From: Buxus sempervirens
Lineage: Eukaryota; Streptophyta; Magnoliopsida; Buxales; Buxaceae
Length of the DNA: 64,000 nucleotides
Direction: 5' to 3'
NCBI GenBank assembly: GCA_947561395.2
Contig: CANNZS020000236.1
Location: forward strand, 234,457 to 298,456
Shown: positions 47,322-58,230 of the stretch, in pieces
Numbering within the stretch: the stretch's first letter is position 1
Layout of the letters: every line of letters starts with the position of its first letter
Program-made: the position numbers and the translations under genes
The notes under the pieces: generated by a model
The model's input: the letters and a program-made list of their open reading frames with translations, nothing else
Databases searched by the model: none
What the model was told of the DNA's origin: nothing

Positions 47322-48250
47322 TTAGAACCAATCAACCAATATGAATGGTATAGGTGTTTGCATACCAAAAGTAATCACCCGTTGGTCAAATAATAACAGT
47401 CGCCCCAGAATAATAGTCGCCGCCGCCATGGGCATAACATCACACCACACTTCTGTGTCGTTCCCAAGTCTTAATTTAACCAAACATCTTGAGTCGATCT
47501 TCGCCCTTTGATCTCCGACCCATGCGACAATGTACGGCTTTGGGTGCTTCTCCTTCAGCCCCAACTTGTCAATAGCTTCCTTCGAAATGCTTCCACCATC
47601 AATGACTATTGTAGCAAGCTTTCCACCACAAGAAACTATTGTACGGAAAAGAATATGCCACCTCCAATCTTCCATAGCTTATGCACCTGTCGTTAAGATA
47701 TACTTGTTCAAAAGCACTACAGCTTAAGAAGCTTCAAGATACTCTTCTTCGAGGATTTATCCTTCTTTTCCATTGTATCCTCGTTCTCCTCGATCAGGTT
47801 CATACAAATAGTCTTTGAAGGACATTGGCTCGAAAAATGCCCTTTACCTTCACAGGTATGGCATCATATTTCTTAGAGGTCATACTTCGGTTTAGCATTA
47901 TTCTCCATAGTCCTTCCTCGAGCAATATTAGTGGTAGGTTTACGGCTAACTTTCGCTTCAGGTGTACGAGTATTGGTGGAAGGTTTTCGAATTAGCATTG
48001 TATTCATATCCTATGCGTGGCGAGGTCAAAAGCGTATTCAACCGAATACAGTCAAGTAGCAAAGAGCCTAGTTTTCATTTTAGGTCTTAATCCCGACTTG
48101 TATAATGCGGTTAGCACTTCTTCGTCACCTTCATACTCAGCACGTGTAAACAACTCAAAAAACATGTTGCTATACTCTTCTATAGTCATCGAACCATGTT
48201 GCAATCGTCGAAACTGTCACGCATTGCTTAAAGTCAGTGAGGGTGGTTGT
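47322..48250 (-). mobile_element. Ty3/gypsy gag and protease fragment
   Basis: On the minus strand, 48250-48000 reads LQHGSMTIEEYSNMFFEL, DEEVLTALYKSGL, the capsid part of Gag. 47863-47822 reads CHTCEGKGHFSSQC, an intact CX2CX4HX4C zinc knuckle that would bind RNA. 47675-47322 is an unbroken 117-codon frame with IVSCGGKLATIVIDGGSISK (aspartyl protease active site in the DGGS form common in plant gypsy), KPYIVAWV, EVWCDVMPM and ILGRLLLFDQRV. Stops and shifts separate the three parts. RT is not found below 47322. It is a separate family member from the RT pieces elsewhere in the window. Confidence 0.85.
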
Positions 48251-48259
48251 AAATAACTT

Positions 48260-50669
48260 TCATTTCTTACCAAGTTTTAACTTCTCCATGTCCTGATTTG
48301 ATATTCATTTATCATAACTTTCGCCACCAAATGAAAGCCGGTCCTCTCAGTTTGTCATTCTTGAATTGCATTTCCCGGTGGTTTACTTAAAAGATAAAAT
48401 TATTTATATAAGCCGTATTTAAGGAATCGATCTTTCTAGAGGTACTAGCTCCAATTCGTAACCTCTTCAACAACCTTTCCCTTCGGTTAAATTTTGCCTC
48501 TGATTGAAGGAGTGAAAGAACCCCAAAGAACGAGTGAATACGGCGGTTGTAGTTGATAATGTTATGCCTGCTCTGGATTGCCATAGATACAATACCCTAT
48601 ATGATAATGATAAAAAGAGGATATAGTTTGCCCTTCCGGGCTACTTTCTATGAATGAGAGTGGCGAGATGCTATCCTTATTCTTTGAGTTCACGAAAGAC
48701 TAAAACGGATGGTATTGACATAGAGAGCGCCCTGGATGTTGAACCACATTCAGAAGAGCGTGCCTGCTCACTCTTGTCGGAGCCTTCTTCTCCAAAGAGA
48801 CTCACTTCTAGGGGAGCGGGGGGCTCTCTACAAGGATTCTGGAGATCCGGGGAGAGGAAAGAAGATGATAGACCAGTCCAGAGACAGAGTTCAGTCAAAA
48901 TCAGTCTCCATCCATCACATCATATGGAGTGGAAGAAAAAAGGTTAAATACATACGTCAGCGACAGTGCGGTCTTCAAAGCGAACCAAGTGTATCAAGGA
49001 AGCGGAAACAAAAACTCTTAATCAGAGCCAGCATTTGCTGGTAGTAAGGCTTCTTTCAAAGGGGGAAGGTAGTGAAAAACGCAGACAGCCGCGAAGGATG
49101 AGGCAATCTCAGATTGTTCACGTTCAGACACTGCGTTTGGTTCATCACCCGTTGAGAAGGCTGTAGAAGAGGTAGCATTCGCAGACCAAAGCAAAGCCTG
49201 AAGGGGATTCTTCATAGCATAGCAAGAAGGAAGGGCGTGCTCAATACATAAGGACTAGTAGAGGCAGTAGAGGTTGCAATGTAGGTGCTTCACCATGAGG
49301 CAATGAAGATTGTATGCTTTTCTTTTCACTCCGCTAAACTAAACCGATTCAAATCTCTTTTCCATTCAGAAAGAGGACTCTCATACAAGGCGCATTGCCC
49401 TTTTTTAATCTCTCCCATGTGTCATTTGTGAAATCATTTTCTTTCCACTAAGAGGGAGTTCACATCAGTACTTCGCAGGGAGGGTTCAAAAAAAAAAACC
49501 TCTTTTAGCCGGGCGGCTACAAATAGCTGCTAGCTTTGAAAGAACCTACTTTCACCTTGAAAGCCACTAGAGCTTCTTCCCCGTGCATGCATGGTAACAA
49601 TGATTAGCACTTCCCATTCTTCCTTTCTAATCGATCAAGCCTCCCCAGGGTAGCAGTCTTTAGCAACCGTCCATGCAAGAATAGCACCTGCGCCTATAGC
49701 AATGGTTAAAAGACCACCTGCAAATAAGGTAGTGATGCCTCTTGACAAGGATAAAGCTTTGTGCAGTACTAAAGCAAAGACGATCATGCCCTTCGCAATG
49801 CTTCGTGGATCTTATGAAGAGCACTCGCTGGTATCAAAACAAAGTCAAAAGCAGGTCTGATTCATGGCATTCCGAAAAGGCCTCATTGTGGGATGAAGAG
49901 GCGAGCTTGACTCGTTCGAAAAAAGAATGAATTGAGTGGAAAGTCTTTAGTGTAGGAATCTAGGCATCCGCGGATGAGTGATCCGCCTTTGAATCATCGG
50001 CGAAATCCGCCGGATACGGAATGGCTTAAGTAGAACTAGTCCGGTGCCGCTCCTCTCTCTAAAGGGCAGTCTATTTTCTTCAAGCTTTTAGCTAAATTCA
50101 ATAGCTATTGGATTAGCTATTGAATGACTTTGTCTTTCTAGGAGAATGAACGAAAGGTGGAATTCAAAATAAGATGAGCGTGAGCAGCGTATGGTCTTGC
50201 TACTGGCCGGGGATACTAGGGGGACGCCCTTGGGAACGCAGGGAAGTCTACTTGACTCTGGAAGTGCTAGTCGAAATCTCCTTTGTCCCCACCCAATTCT
50301 TCGCCTACAAAGGCTTAGCTCATTGGTGAATTGTTCGTCACTCTGAACTGAAGACTTCATCACTTATTCCCGAACGTATAATGGCCTTCGTCAGCGGTTA
50401 CCAGTATTCTATACTGACTCTCCTTTCAGCTCTCCTGACCCGGGGCCCCAAAAGGGGAATTTTTCGGGTAAGTCCGCTGGCGACTTCAAATCCGCGTCTA
50501 ATTCTGCTTCAAAGTCCAATTCAAAGGAATGGAATCGAAATCCGCTTCTAAACCTGCTACTTTCTCTGACTTTCGTTCTTTCGACTGATTGCCTTCCGCC
50601 CGGAAATCATTCTGATTTTGAACCATGGACTGAAAGCTCCTCGTCCCGAGCCTTGCTGTCCTACTTTTA
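48260..50669. other. Gene-poor stretch
   Basis: No recognised gene apart from the small membrane frame at 49635-49787. Frames at 48654-48947 and 48736-49044 overlap in different phases and are unrecognised. A poly(A) run lies near 49489-49498. Confidence 0.35.
49635..49787 (-). CDS. Hypothetical 50-aa frame with one membrane span
   Basis: ATG at 49787-49785 and TGA at 49637-49635. The peptide has a hydrophobic Leu/His start (MIVFALVLHKALS), then a Gly/Ala/Ile-rich span (TLFAGGLLTIAIGAGAILAW) and a short polar tail. It does not match a small organellar gene I know (atp8, atp9, psb or pet small subunits). It may be a fragment of a polytopic transporter or chance. Confidence 0.22.
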   Translation of the reverse strand: MIVFALVLHKALSLSRGITTLFAGGLLTIAIGAGAILAWTVAKDCYPGEA

Positions 50670-51957
50670 GAAGTGAGGGTTTTCCCGCTCGTCTCGTCTT
50701 TGGTGACAAAACGAGCTAAAGGACAGCCCATAACAATCTCAACCAACTCATGAGGAATAATTTGCTCTAACAAGGTTTTATCCCAGCACCTATCCTCAGT
50801 AAAAAAAATCTTTGACTAAAGTCTGATTGTTCAAAAAAGGTTCCATTATCAACTCGATCGCACAAAGGTCCCCCAGGCACCCAGCTATCAACCCAAAATT
50901 GAACATTTGCTCCATCCCCAATTCTCCAAGTTCTCTAATGATATCTCTAGTGGAAGCTATGCTCTTCCAAACGTAGGAAGCATTCGGTTTAATAGCCACA
51001 TCCAAGAAACTGGAATTCTTCAAATATTTGTTCTTAAAGACTCTAACCCATAAGGTTTCAGGATCAGACATCATCTTCCAACCGAGCTTAGCCAGCATGG
51101 CTTGGTTAAGGATCCTAGCTTCTTTAATATTAAGCCCTCCATCCTTCTTTCTAGGATTAGTCACAACATCCCATTTGACTAAATGAATCTTATGCTTCTC
51201 ATTACTACCTCCCCAGAGAAACTGTCTATTAAGCTTATCAATATTATCAAAAATTGCAAGAGGCAGTTTAGTGGACTTCATAGTGTACAAGGGAAGAGAA
51301 GAGGTCACTGAATTTTTCAAGGTGACCCGACCTGCAAGGGAAAGGTTTTTAGCTTTCCAACCACTCAAGCGAGACTGAACTTTCTCTAGAACTTCAGAAT
51401 AGGTCTGTTTAGTGACCCTACCATGGATGATAGGGACCCCAAGATACTTCCCTAAATTATTGGTCAAAGGAATGCCCAAAATATTACTAATTCCAGAAGC
51501 CAAACTGTGAGAAATATTAGGAGACAAAAACAACTTGGACTTATTAAGACTGACACGCTGACCAGAATGACTGCAAAAATGATCAAGACACTTACAGAGA
51601 ATTTGAGCTTGGCGCAAAAGAAGCATTAGAAAAAAGAAGAAGATCATCAGCGAAGAATAAATAAGCAATAGGAGGTTTTTTCGCTTTGATAGGAGACCCG
51701 TTTTTACGCCGAACCTCATGATCAATTAAATGAGCTAATCTTTCGATGCAAAGGACAAAGAGGTAGGGCAAAAGGGGGTCTCCGCCAAGGAGACCACTTT
51801 GAGGCGCAAAAGAGTCTGTGACCTCCCCATTCCAAATGAGGGACATAGATGGCGAACGCACACAAAACATTATAAGATTCACTAAAGAAGAAGGAAATCC
51901 TACTTGACCAAAAGTTTCTTCAAGAAAATCCCAACTTAAGCGGTCATAGGCCTTTTC
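50670..51957 (-). mobile_element. Second LINE (non-LTR) RT and post-RT fragment
   Basis: Minus strand. AYDRLSWDFLEETF (motif A region, 51953-51912), SGLLGGDPLLPYLF (motif B with the usual Gln of RQGDP lost), AYLFFADDLLLF (catalytic FADD, about 51670-51635). After a frame change near 51600 comes a 300-codon frame with VSLNKSKLFLS, GKYLGVPII, LSGWKAKNLSLAGRVTL, LNRQFLWGG, KKDGGLNIKEA and LWVRVFKNKYLK. It stops near 50797 and resumes in another frame to about 50670 with GCPLARF and TSGKTL. The post-RT part is strikingly intact for a mitochondrial fossil. Endonuclease and RNase H are absent. Confidence 0.92.
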
Positions 51958-52581
51958 CGATCTCTCCGTTTGCTGTTCCTGCTGCTTTCTCCCCGGTGAA
52001 AGATCAATCAATTGGCTCGCTCGATCTGGAATGGAACCGGAGAATATGAAATGGGCTCTCGACCCAGGCCTTGCTTTGTTTACCTGTCCTATCGTATCGA
52101 ATAAGGTTTCCCAGCCTAGCCTATCTCGGTGTCTGCTACCGAAAGAGAGAATCGGGCAGCTCAAAACCAGCCCAACCTCTTCATGGTCACATCCCCTTTT
52201 CCGACGCTTTTCGTGTTGTTGCATGTGCCTTACGGTATCCAGATCCAGTCCTCTCTGCTTCCTATGATTGAAGTGAAGATCCGCAATAGACTGTCTGCTT
52301 TCCTTGGTAAGAAAATCAATAAGGAATCTCTTTATAATAGAACTGGGGACTAGAGGCCTCTCCGATTGAGAGGATAAAGTCTGTGATTCAAAAACCAAAC
52401 TAGTTGTTAGAGCTGGGTCGGATAGGCAATCAACATGATTGGTCCCGTCCCAGTTTAAGTAGTTGGATGTGAGTGCGTCGGATAAGCGAAAGCAAGCAGT
52501 AGATCGAGAAAAGAAAGAATACGGATTGCAACCTACAGATGAAGAATTAGCTTCATTGTTCCCACCATCTATATCATCCAA
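51592..52581 (-). CDS. Open 329-codon chimeric frame: unknown N-terminus fused to LINE RT
   Basis: From ATG 52581 the frame is open for 329 codons, with the stop at 51592-51594. Residues 1 to about 208 are polar, Ser/Asp/Arg-rich, with no membrane span and no motif I recognise (for example DDIDGGNNEANSS at the start and KARPGSRAHFIFSGSIPDRA near the join). From about residue 209 the LINE RT starts in the same phase (KAYDRLSWDF) and runs through FADD to about residue 318. The junction at about 51958 is abrupt. Chimeric frames like this are typical products of plant mitochondrial recombination, some of which become expressed. There is no evidence here of a promoter or transcript. Confidence 0.4.
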   Translation of the reverse strand: MDDIDGGNNEANSSSVGCNPYSFFSRSTACFRLSDALTSNYLNWDGTNHVDCLSDPALTTSLVFESQTLSSQSERPLVPSSIIKRFLIDFLTKESRQSIADLHFNHRKQRGLDLDTVRHMQQHEKRRKRGCDHEEVGLVLSCPILSFGSRHRDRLGWETLFDTIGQVNKARPGSRAHFIFSGSIPDRASQLIDLSPGRKQQEQQTERSEKAYDRLSWDFLEETFGQVGFPSSLVNLIMFCVRSPSMSLIWNGEVTDSFAPQSGLLGGDPLLPYLFVLCIERLAHLIDHEVRRKNGSPIKAKKPPIAYLFFADDLLLFSNASFAPSSNSL

Positions 52582-52591
52582 GAATATTGTA

Positions 52592-52608
52592 TAATAATAA
52601 TAATAATA
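52592..52608. repeat. (ATA)n microsatellite
   Basis: Five to six ATA units just upstream (minus sense) of the start of the chimeric frame. Confidence 0.8.
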
Positions 52609-54932
52609 GGAATCAATCGTTCAGTGATCGCTACGCGGGGCAGGCTACCCACATTGTTTTGGCTAAAAACCCATCTCCTTGCTGTTCCTCATTATTACCT
52701 ACTCCAAACACGAAAGTAAAGACCAAAAAATCTGTCTACATAGCTCCCTTTGAAGGTGGAGCTTCGCGGGGATCGTACGTCAGCCAAGGCGTTAGACCGG
52801 AGCGCGTCCCTGCAGGTGCAGGTGAATCTCTCAGCTTCTGTTCTTTCTGTCCCTCCTCGGTGCCTCTTCCTGGCTACTCCACTCCAAGTCGGGATGGGTG
52901 CCACAAACACAGCTTGTACTGGCTAAACATCTCCTATCTTTCCATTTGAAGGAGTCTATCCCACTGCTTAAGTCTGACAAATGTCTGACACTACTATATC
53001 GGACGTAAAGTCTTGCCCGGCCTCACTGAGTGGATCTGGTGCCCACACCGTAGCTAGTCCTCTTAGCTTTATTGGAGCAGGTGCCCAAGCTTCTTTGGCT
53101 AAAGCACATCTCCTGTCTGAACCCTTGACCGATTCGAAAGACAAATGCACAAACCCACATTGAAGAAAGAGATGATCGAGTCTCTTACGCCATCCTAGGC
53201 GGTTCTCCCGTAGCGTCTCTGCCGGCGACTTTCTAAGGTTCAGGTTTGTCTGCCTATCCTAGGTGACCATCTTCGTCTACTACAACTAGGGGTGTGTGCC
53301 ATAGAGTGTGGTACAGGTGTCACCAGTCCCACAAAGGGACAGATTAGTTTTTGATCTCGTCAACTCGGAACTCATAGCTGCTAGCAACTCCTAGCTACAA
53401 CTAGAACTCCTTAGCTACTAAAACAAGAACTCTTTCACTCGGGCTACTTTTCTTATCGGGCAAGTTGCCACCCGTTTGTTCAATACCCTAACTCTAGTAA
53501 GTAGCTTAATCTGTCGAGAAGAACCATCCCTACCGGATCGGACATGTAACCAGTCTTCTCCGCTTGAGAGGGAAAGACGGCTGCTCTGTGAACAACCCTA
53601 GTTGCTGGTCCTGCTCCTGCTGCTGTCTGAACTGCCACCTCTGCTCCAATACATAAAGCAGCTCCAGCTTGAAGCTATTGTAGCAGCTCCGTCCCATTCA
53701 TCACTGCTTTCTGTTAAAAAGAAAAGAGCTGCTCCTCTCCGATCTAAGTCCTCCCTCTAGTCAGAAATAGCGTAAGTTAATCAGGATGGATCGACAGGCT
53801 TTCCAAACCTACTGGTCTCTTCCTCGGACCTAGCATTGCTGCCTGGCCCATCACCTTGATATGATGCACACTCGGTAAGGTCTTACCATCCCCCCCTTCA
53901 ATATCCATATTCTGGGAACCTCGGACGATAGCTTTACCCCGATGAAACGGATCGGACGCCAGCTAAGGCCTTCTACCGCAGCGGACCCACAGGCCAATGC
54001 CAATCTCTCAGGGCAGGTTCTCTTTCATCCGTCTTTCCTAGGTGCGCATCTCTATCAGGTCTCTCTCTCAGTTGGTTAGCTAGTGTCATTTTCCTTTTGA
54101 ACTACTCCATAACGTTATGTTGCTCAAAAGGTTCCAACCACCACACCAGAAGCCGGCATCTCTTAAGGAAAAAGAGCGGAAAGGCGTTCGAATAGATCAA
54201 TATCAATGGGTTGGCCCGGGCAAAGCAACTAGGTTGGCGCTGGATCTAGGGCATCTTACTAAGGGGAAAGAACCTCTGCTCGTACAGTAACAATGGCCTT
54301 CCTCTTTTCTGCTCCTCTCACTTCGTTCGATTTCTCCTGCTCTGTGCGCATTCTCTTCTTATTCTTTGACTCTTGTCTCGAACCTCCCCACAAGCTGGGA
54401 TCAAAACGCTCTTCTTTTATTTTAGATAGATAAAATCCTCTCCGCGGGTCTAGACTGGGGGAAGATCTCGCTCAACGGTCAACGGTGCCAATAGGGAGAG
54501 AGAGGATGGGGACAAGACAAATGGGAGTAGAACTAATCTATTTTATTTCTTAATCATATAAGAGCGGAACCCCAGAGTGATGTGGGACTTAATGGATCGT
54601 GGGGTTTCCGCAAGAATGCAAGAGCAGCAGGTGGACTTTGGAGGGAAAAGAGACATCTGATGTACAAATTAATTTATCATTTGGCAGTACATAGAGAACT
54701 ACTTCAGAGTCCGAGATCGAACGATCTCTAGAAAAGAGTCTGCATACCAGAGGTTGGTTGGTAAACTCAGTTCTTTATCTCTGCATTTAGGAGTGCTCTC
54801 AGAGGTTGGGATTAACAGCCATATTTCGTACATCAAATTGTGTATATAAAGAAAAGATAAATCGATATTCGTCTCGCTTATGTGCTTGCTCATTGGATTG
54901 AGTGTGTGGTATCTGCTTCTGATCGAACCGCT
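52600..54932. other. Gene-poor stretch with a recurring short motif
   Basis: No recognised gene. A word of the form TGGCTAAA followed after 1-6 bases by CATCTCCT occurs at 52660-52679, 52920-52935 and 53096-53113, each preceded by a C-rich word such as gtgccca. A 120-codon frame (52587-52949) and a 60-codon frame (52981-53163) span these repeats without similarity to a known protein. An imperfect stem (gcggaacccca against tggggtttccgc) lies at about 54563-54611. Confidence 0.4.
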
Positions 54933-55144
54933 CTTTCTTTCATTTCAGTGAATTCTATAGCTGTCGCTCCTGTGCTTAAACGGGTCAGTGAGTTTATGAA
55001 TATCCAATTCAGTCTCACCTATCGTCTAAGATAAGAGGATCAGGTTATATAGTTTGTGGTGCTCCATGCGCCCCTAAAAGTAAGCCTTGGAAACGTCATA
55101 TGTTGGTGATGTTCTCACCCTACGCCTTATATATGTTATCTTAG
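54933..55144 (+). pseudogene. Divergent mitovirus-derived RdRp remnant
   Basis: Frame one (54933-55028) gives LSFISVNSIAVAPVLKRV ending YRLR. After a -1 shift the second frame (from 55028) gives IRGSGYIV, WKRHMLVMFSPY and a stop at 55142-55144. The order and spacing parallel the in-repeat remnant from its LSPS segment, through PVLKYI and LRLRGAGSGYRI, to NRHW and SPGG. This is the stretch after motif E in the mitovirus polymerase. Identity is low, so it comes from a lineage distinct from the other two. Only about 70 codons remain. Confidence 0.6.
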
Positions 55145-57381
55145 GGTATTTCCCCTCCCTTTAAGGGGCGTGTGGTTACCTGCATTTTGACCTTTAGGGG
55201 GTTGTGAGGCGCTGTCAAGCATCAGCGTCTTCGACCGCTCGAGCCAAACTTCCTCAATAATTAGGTGTTCCTCCGCCTTCACTTCCCGTAGTCAGGGCAC
55301 TTCGCGAACAAGCACTAATCAACTCATCTCATTCCCTCATTTAGCTCAACTTGCAATGAATAAAGGTGGGTAAGGCCCCCCAAAAGTAAGGGTGTCGCCC
55401 GAACAGAGATAGGACATGAGGCAAATCCTACGAAAGGTGGGCTCAACGGCCAGCTATAGATGGGTAGGGGTTAGCTTATTCCAAGACGAAGCAGCGAGTA
55501 TCATAACTTGATGAAGAATCCGCAGCCGCCTCCAGTTCCTTCGACTTCCACTGCCACAAAGGAACCTTCCTGTAAACCGAACCGCTTTCAGTGAATTAGA
55601 GAGATATCGCGGTTTTTTCAACAACTAAACTGAAACTTTAAGTTCACTCTATCAGCTCTGAGTGGGCTTGTTTGTGAAACTACTATACTATTGAAATACT
55701 GCAGCTGCAGGTCGCTCTACGAAGTGAAAGTAGTCGCCCGTCGAGGACTTCAGTGCTTAACTAAAGGCTTGCGACTGGAGTAGAGCCTTCTACCTACTCT
55801 ACTGATACTGAAGTACCGAGGGCTTTCGGCTTGCGTACTTTTTTTTTACAACAAAAACTTCTGAACTTACAATCAACAGTTGTAAGAGCTACTCATAGGC
55901 TTTGTCCTCGTTCTGTCCACATAGGCTCTTTCTAGCCGCTCAAGTCTGTTACTTCCTTAGCGAGCGGGGTAGATTGGGGGCCACTCAATGACCGGCTGTT
56001 TCTCGCAGAGCTCGCATGGAATTCTAGTAGATAACCGGAACTTTTCGGCCGCCGTTGATATCGCCACCCACAATACAATGGCGCACAGGAAACCAACTCG
56101 CATTAGCCGCAGCTATCGGAATATCAGGTGTTTTTGCGGAATATATAATAAAAAAACCTTTTTAAAAAGTCTTTCTTCTTTTTGTACAAAGGTATGCCAC
56201 TACTCGGAGAGGGAAACCAACTCACAACTCACAACTCAAGCTAGGAGCCCAGTTAAGGGATCGTGCTTAGCTTAGTAACTTCAACAAACTAAGGCCCTTG
56301 GGGCTAATTCCTAACATACAGGAAAGGAAAGACCAACTATCTTACTTTATTAGTAGGGTGCAACAAGCCCCTTCTCGTCTTGCTTCGAAAGCTCCGTCGA
56401 AAGGGAAGAAAAAGAAGCGTGCCCTATTTGTGTACGATGCTACAAAAATGAGTTGAACTAGCCAAGGAACAACCTATTATGTGACATAAATAACTTGCAA
56501 AGATCGCTTGTTTACTAAGAGATGCTGCTCCTTCTTCTGTACCCCGGGCACGTATTAAAGTGAAAGTGCTCCTCCCCTGACCTGCAACACTTCTTCTTCC
56601 AGCGCTCACGTTACATTTCGTCGAAAACGATGTTCAATCGGTCTAAAGCGAAATACCATATTATAAGAGACATGGGGCACCTGCCCTGCTAGTTCGAACC
56701 TACTGGATTTCCACCTTTGAGCAATGACATCTTCCAATATGTATGAAATTAAGGGCCTTCAATTGGATCATTGGCACTGAACTATGAATGAACACTAGCA
56801 CTTTTCTACCTTGCCTTGGAACTGGAATGAATGACTTTCACTTTTTCATGTAAACCGGGGGATTTTCGGTACCCACCAGTTTTATCTCGGAGAGGGGGTC
56901 TCGGAAGCCTTATCCCGAGCTTCCTCTATCTAAGTCAATTGCCTTTTCCTTCCATTCCTAAGAAGTGGAATTCGTTTTCGGCGCAAAGGCGCGGTAATGG
57001 ACCTATCACATCACTCCCCCTTTCTCCGATGTGAAAGGGAGATTCGCTGCCTGAGATGCTGCTTAGATCGATCGAAGAACCCGGCCAATTCAATCTCTTT
57101 CCTTCCCTCAGGGCTAGTCACTCGCATATCGGCCACCCTAAATCTTTAGCCAATGCAATCGATATTGCCTGTGATTCAGCAATCCCACGGAATGGATCAA
57201 TCTCTCTCTTACCCCCCCGAATCTCTGCTATGCCCCGCCTACCCCCTTACTATACATTTCCCAGGGAGACATGTGAAGGAAAGGATCTCGATAAGAAGAG
57301 GGCGCCCGACAATACCTTTCGTTCGGCCGGTTCAGTGGTGAATCCATATATTATATAATGGATGATTGTCTTTAGAACCAA

Positions 57382-58230
57382 GTGGCGGATCGGTCTAAGG
57401 ATCAAAGGAATTCAGGGCTAGTCACTTATTCCAGCAGCTTTATGATTCGGTACGCCATTCGTCTTTCACTTTATGATTTACCGTATTGCTCTACCCCCGA
57501 AAGGAACCATTTAGTTGCTACTTTGATTAACTCCAAGAATTGGTCTTTGGAGAGGAGAGTCGACTTTGGGATTCCGGGATTGATATATTATATGTTCATA
57601 ACCCTACTTACGTTTGATTGCTTGACGAAGGAGGAGATTCTGCTAAATGATACTAGGGCCTACGTCTCCAACCAAGGATTGCTTTAAGGTGTGATGACCT
57701 GCAGTCGGCCTTGTGTGCTCATTCCGCACCTTCCATTTGATAAGGAACTTCGGCAATTGACTTAGATAAAGGAATAAGGGAATATGGCTGGTAATAGGCC
57801 CTGTTATCGAATCAAGCGCAGAGACGATCCTCCGAGAACTACCTATACCCCGGTTAGCTCGAGTAGCAACCGATGTAGCGACTAAAACAACTCACCTGGT
57901 TTTCCGCAAAGAGCTCTTTTGCCCCTCAACCAGTCAATCAACAAGTCTAGTAGAGAAAAAAGAACAAAATGGCATGGGATACAGAATTGCTTGAATGCGC
58001 GGGGACTTTGTTTGAAAGAGGATCATCGTGATCTACGAGCAACCTCTATCCGGGTTGATGGATATCTGTATGATACACATAATGATGCCTTCGGGAATAG
58101 TATCTTGGATCTGAGAGATGGAAGTTTGATAGAGATGATTCACCGAAAGACAGATAGCGTCTCGCGCGCATGTCAGACCAGATCCATATCCTTTCCCCTC
58201 ACAGATATGCTTGAACTGGCTTGCTTGTAG
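57382..58230 (+). CDS. Two neighbouring hypothetical frames (57382-57687; 57919-58230)
   Basis: Both open at non-ATG codons. The first has a moderately hydrophobic middle (IRLSLYDLPY, IPGLIYYMFITLLTF); the second is polar (LRATSIRVDGYLYDT, SILDLRDGS). Same strand, 231 bases apart, different phase. They read more like protein than most frames nearby, but I cannot name a family, and they could be pieces of one broken gene. Confidence 0.2.

Noticed and set aside
55964..55996. Resemblance to the start of initiator methionine tRNA
   Set aside because: Only about 11 bases agree. The anticodon arm and T-arm are absent.
56050..56165. Short hydrophobic frame (QLALAAAIGISGVFAEYII)
   Set aside because: No start codon in phase, stops just upstream, no family recognised, and an equally open frame in another phase.
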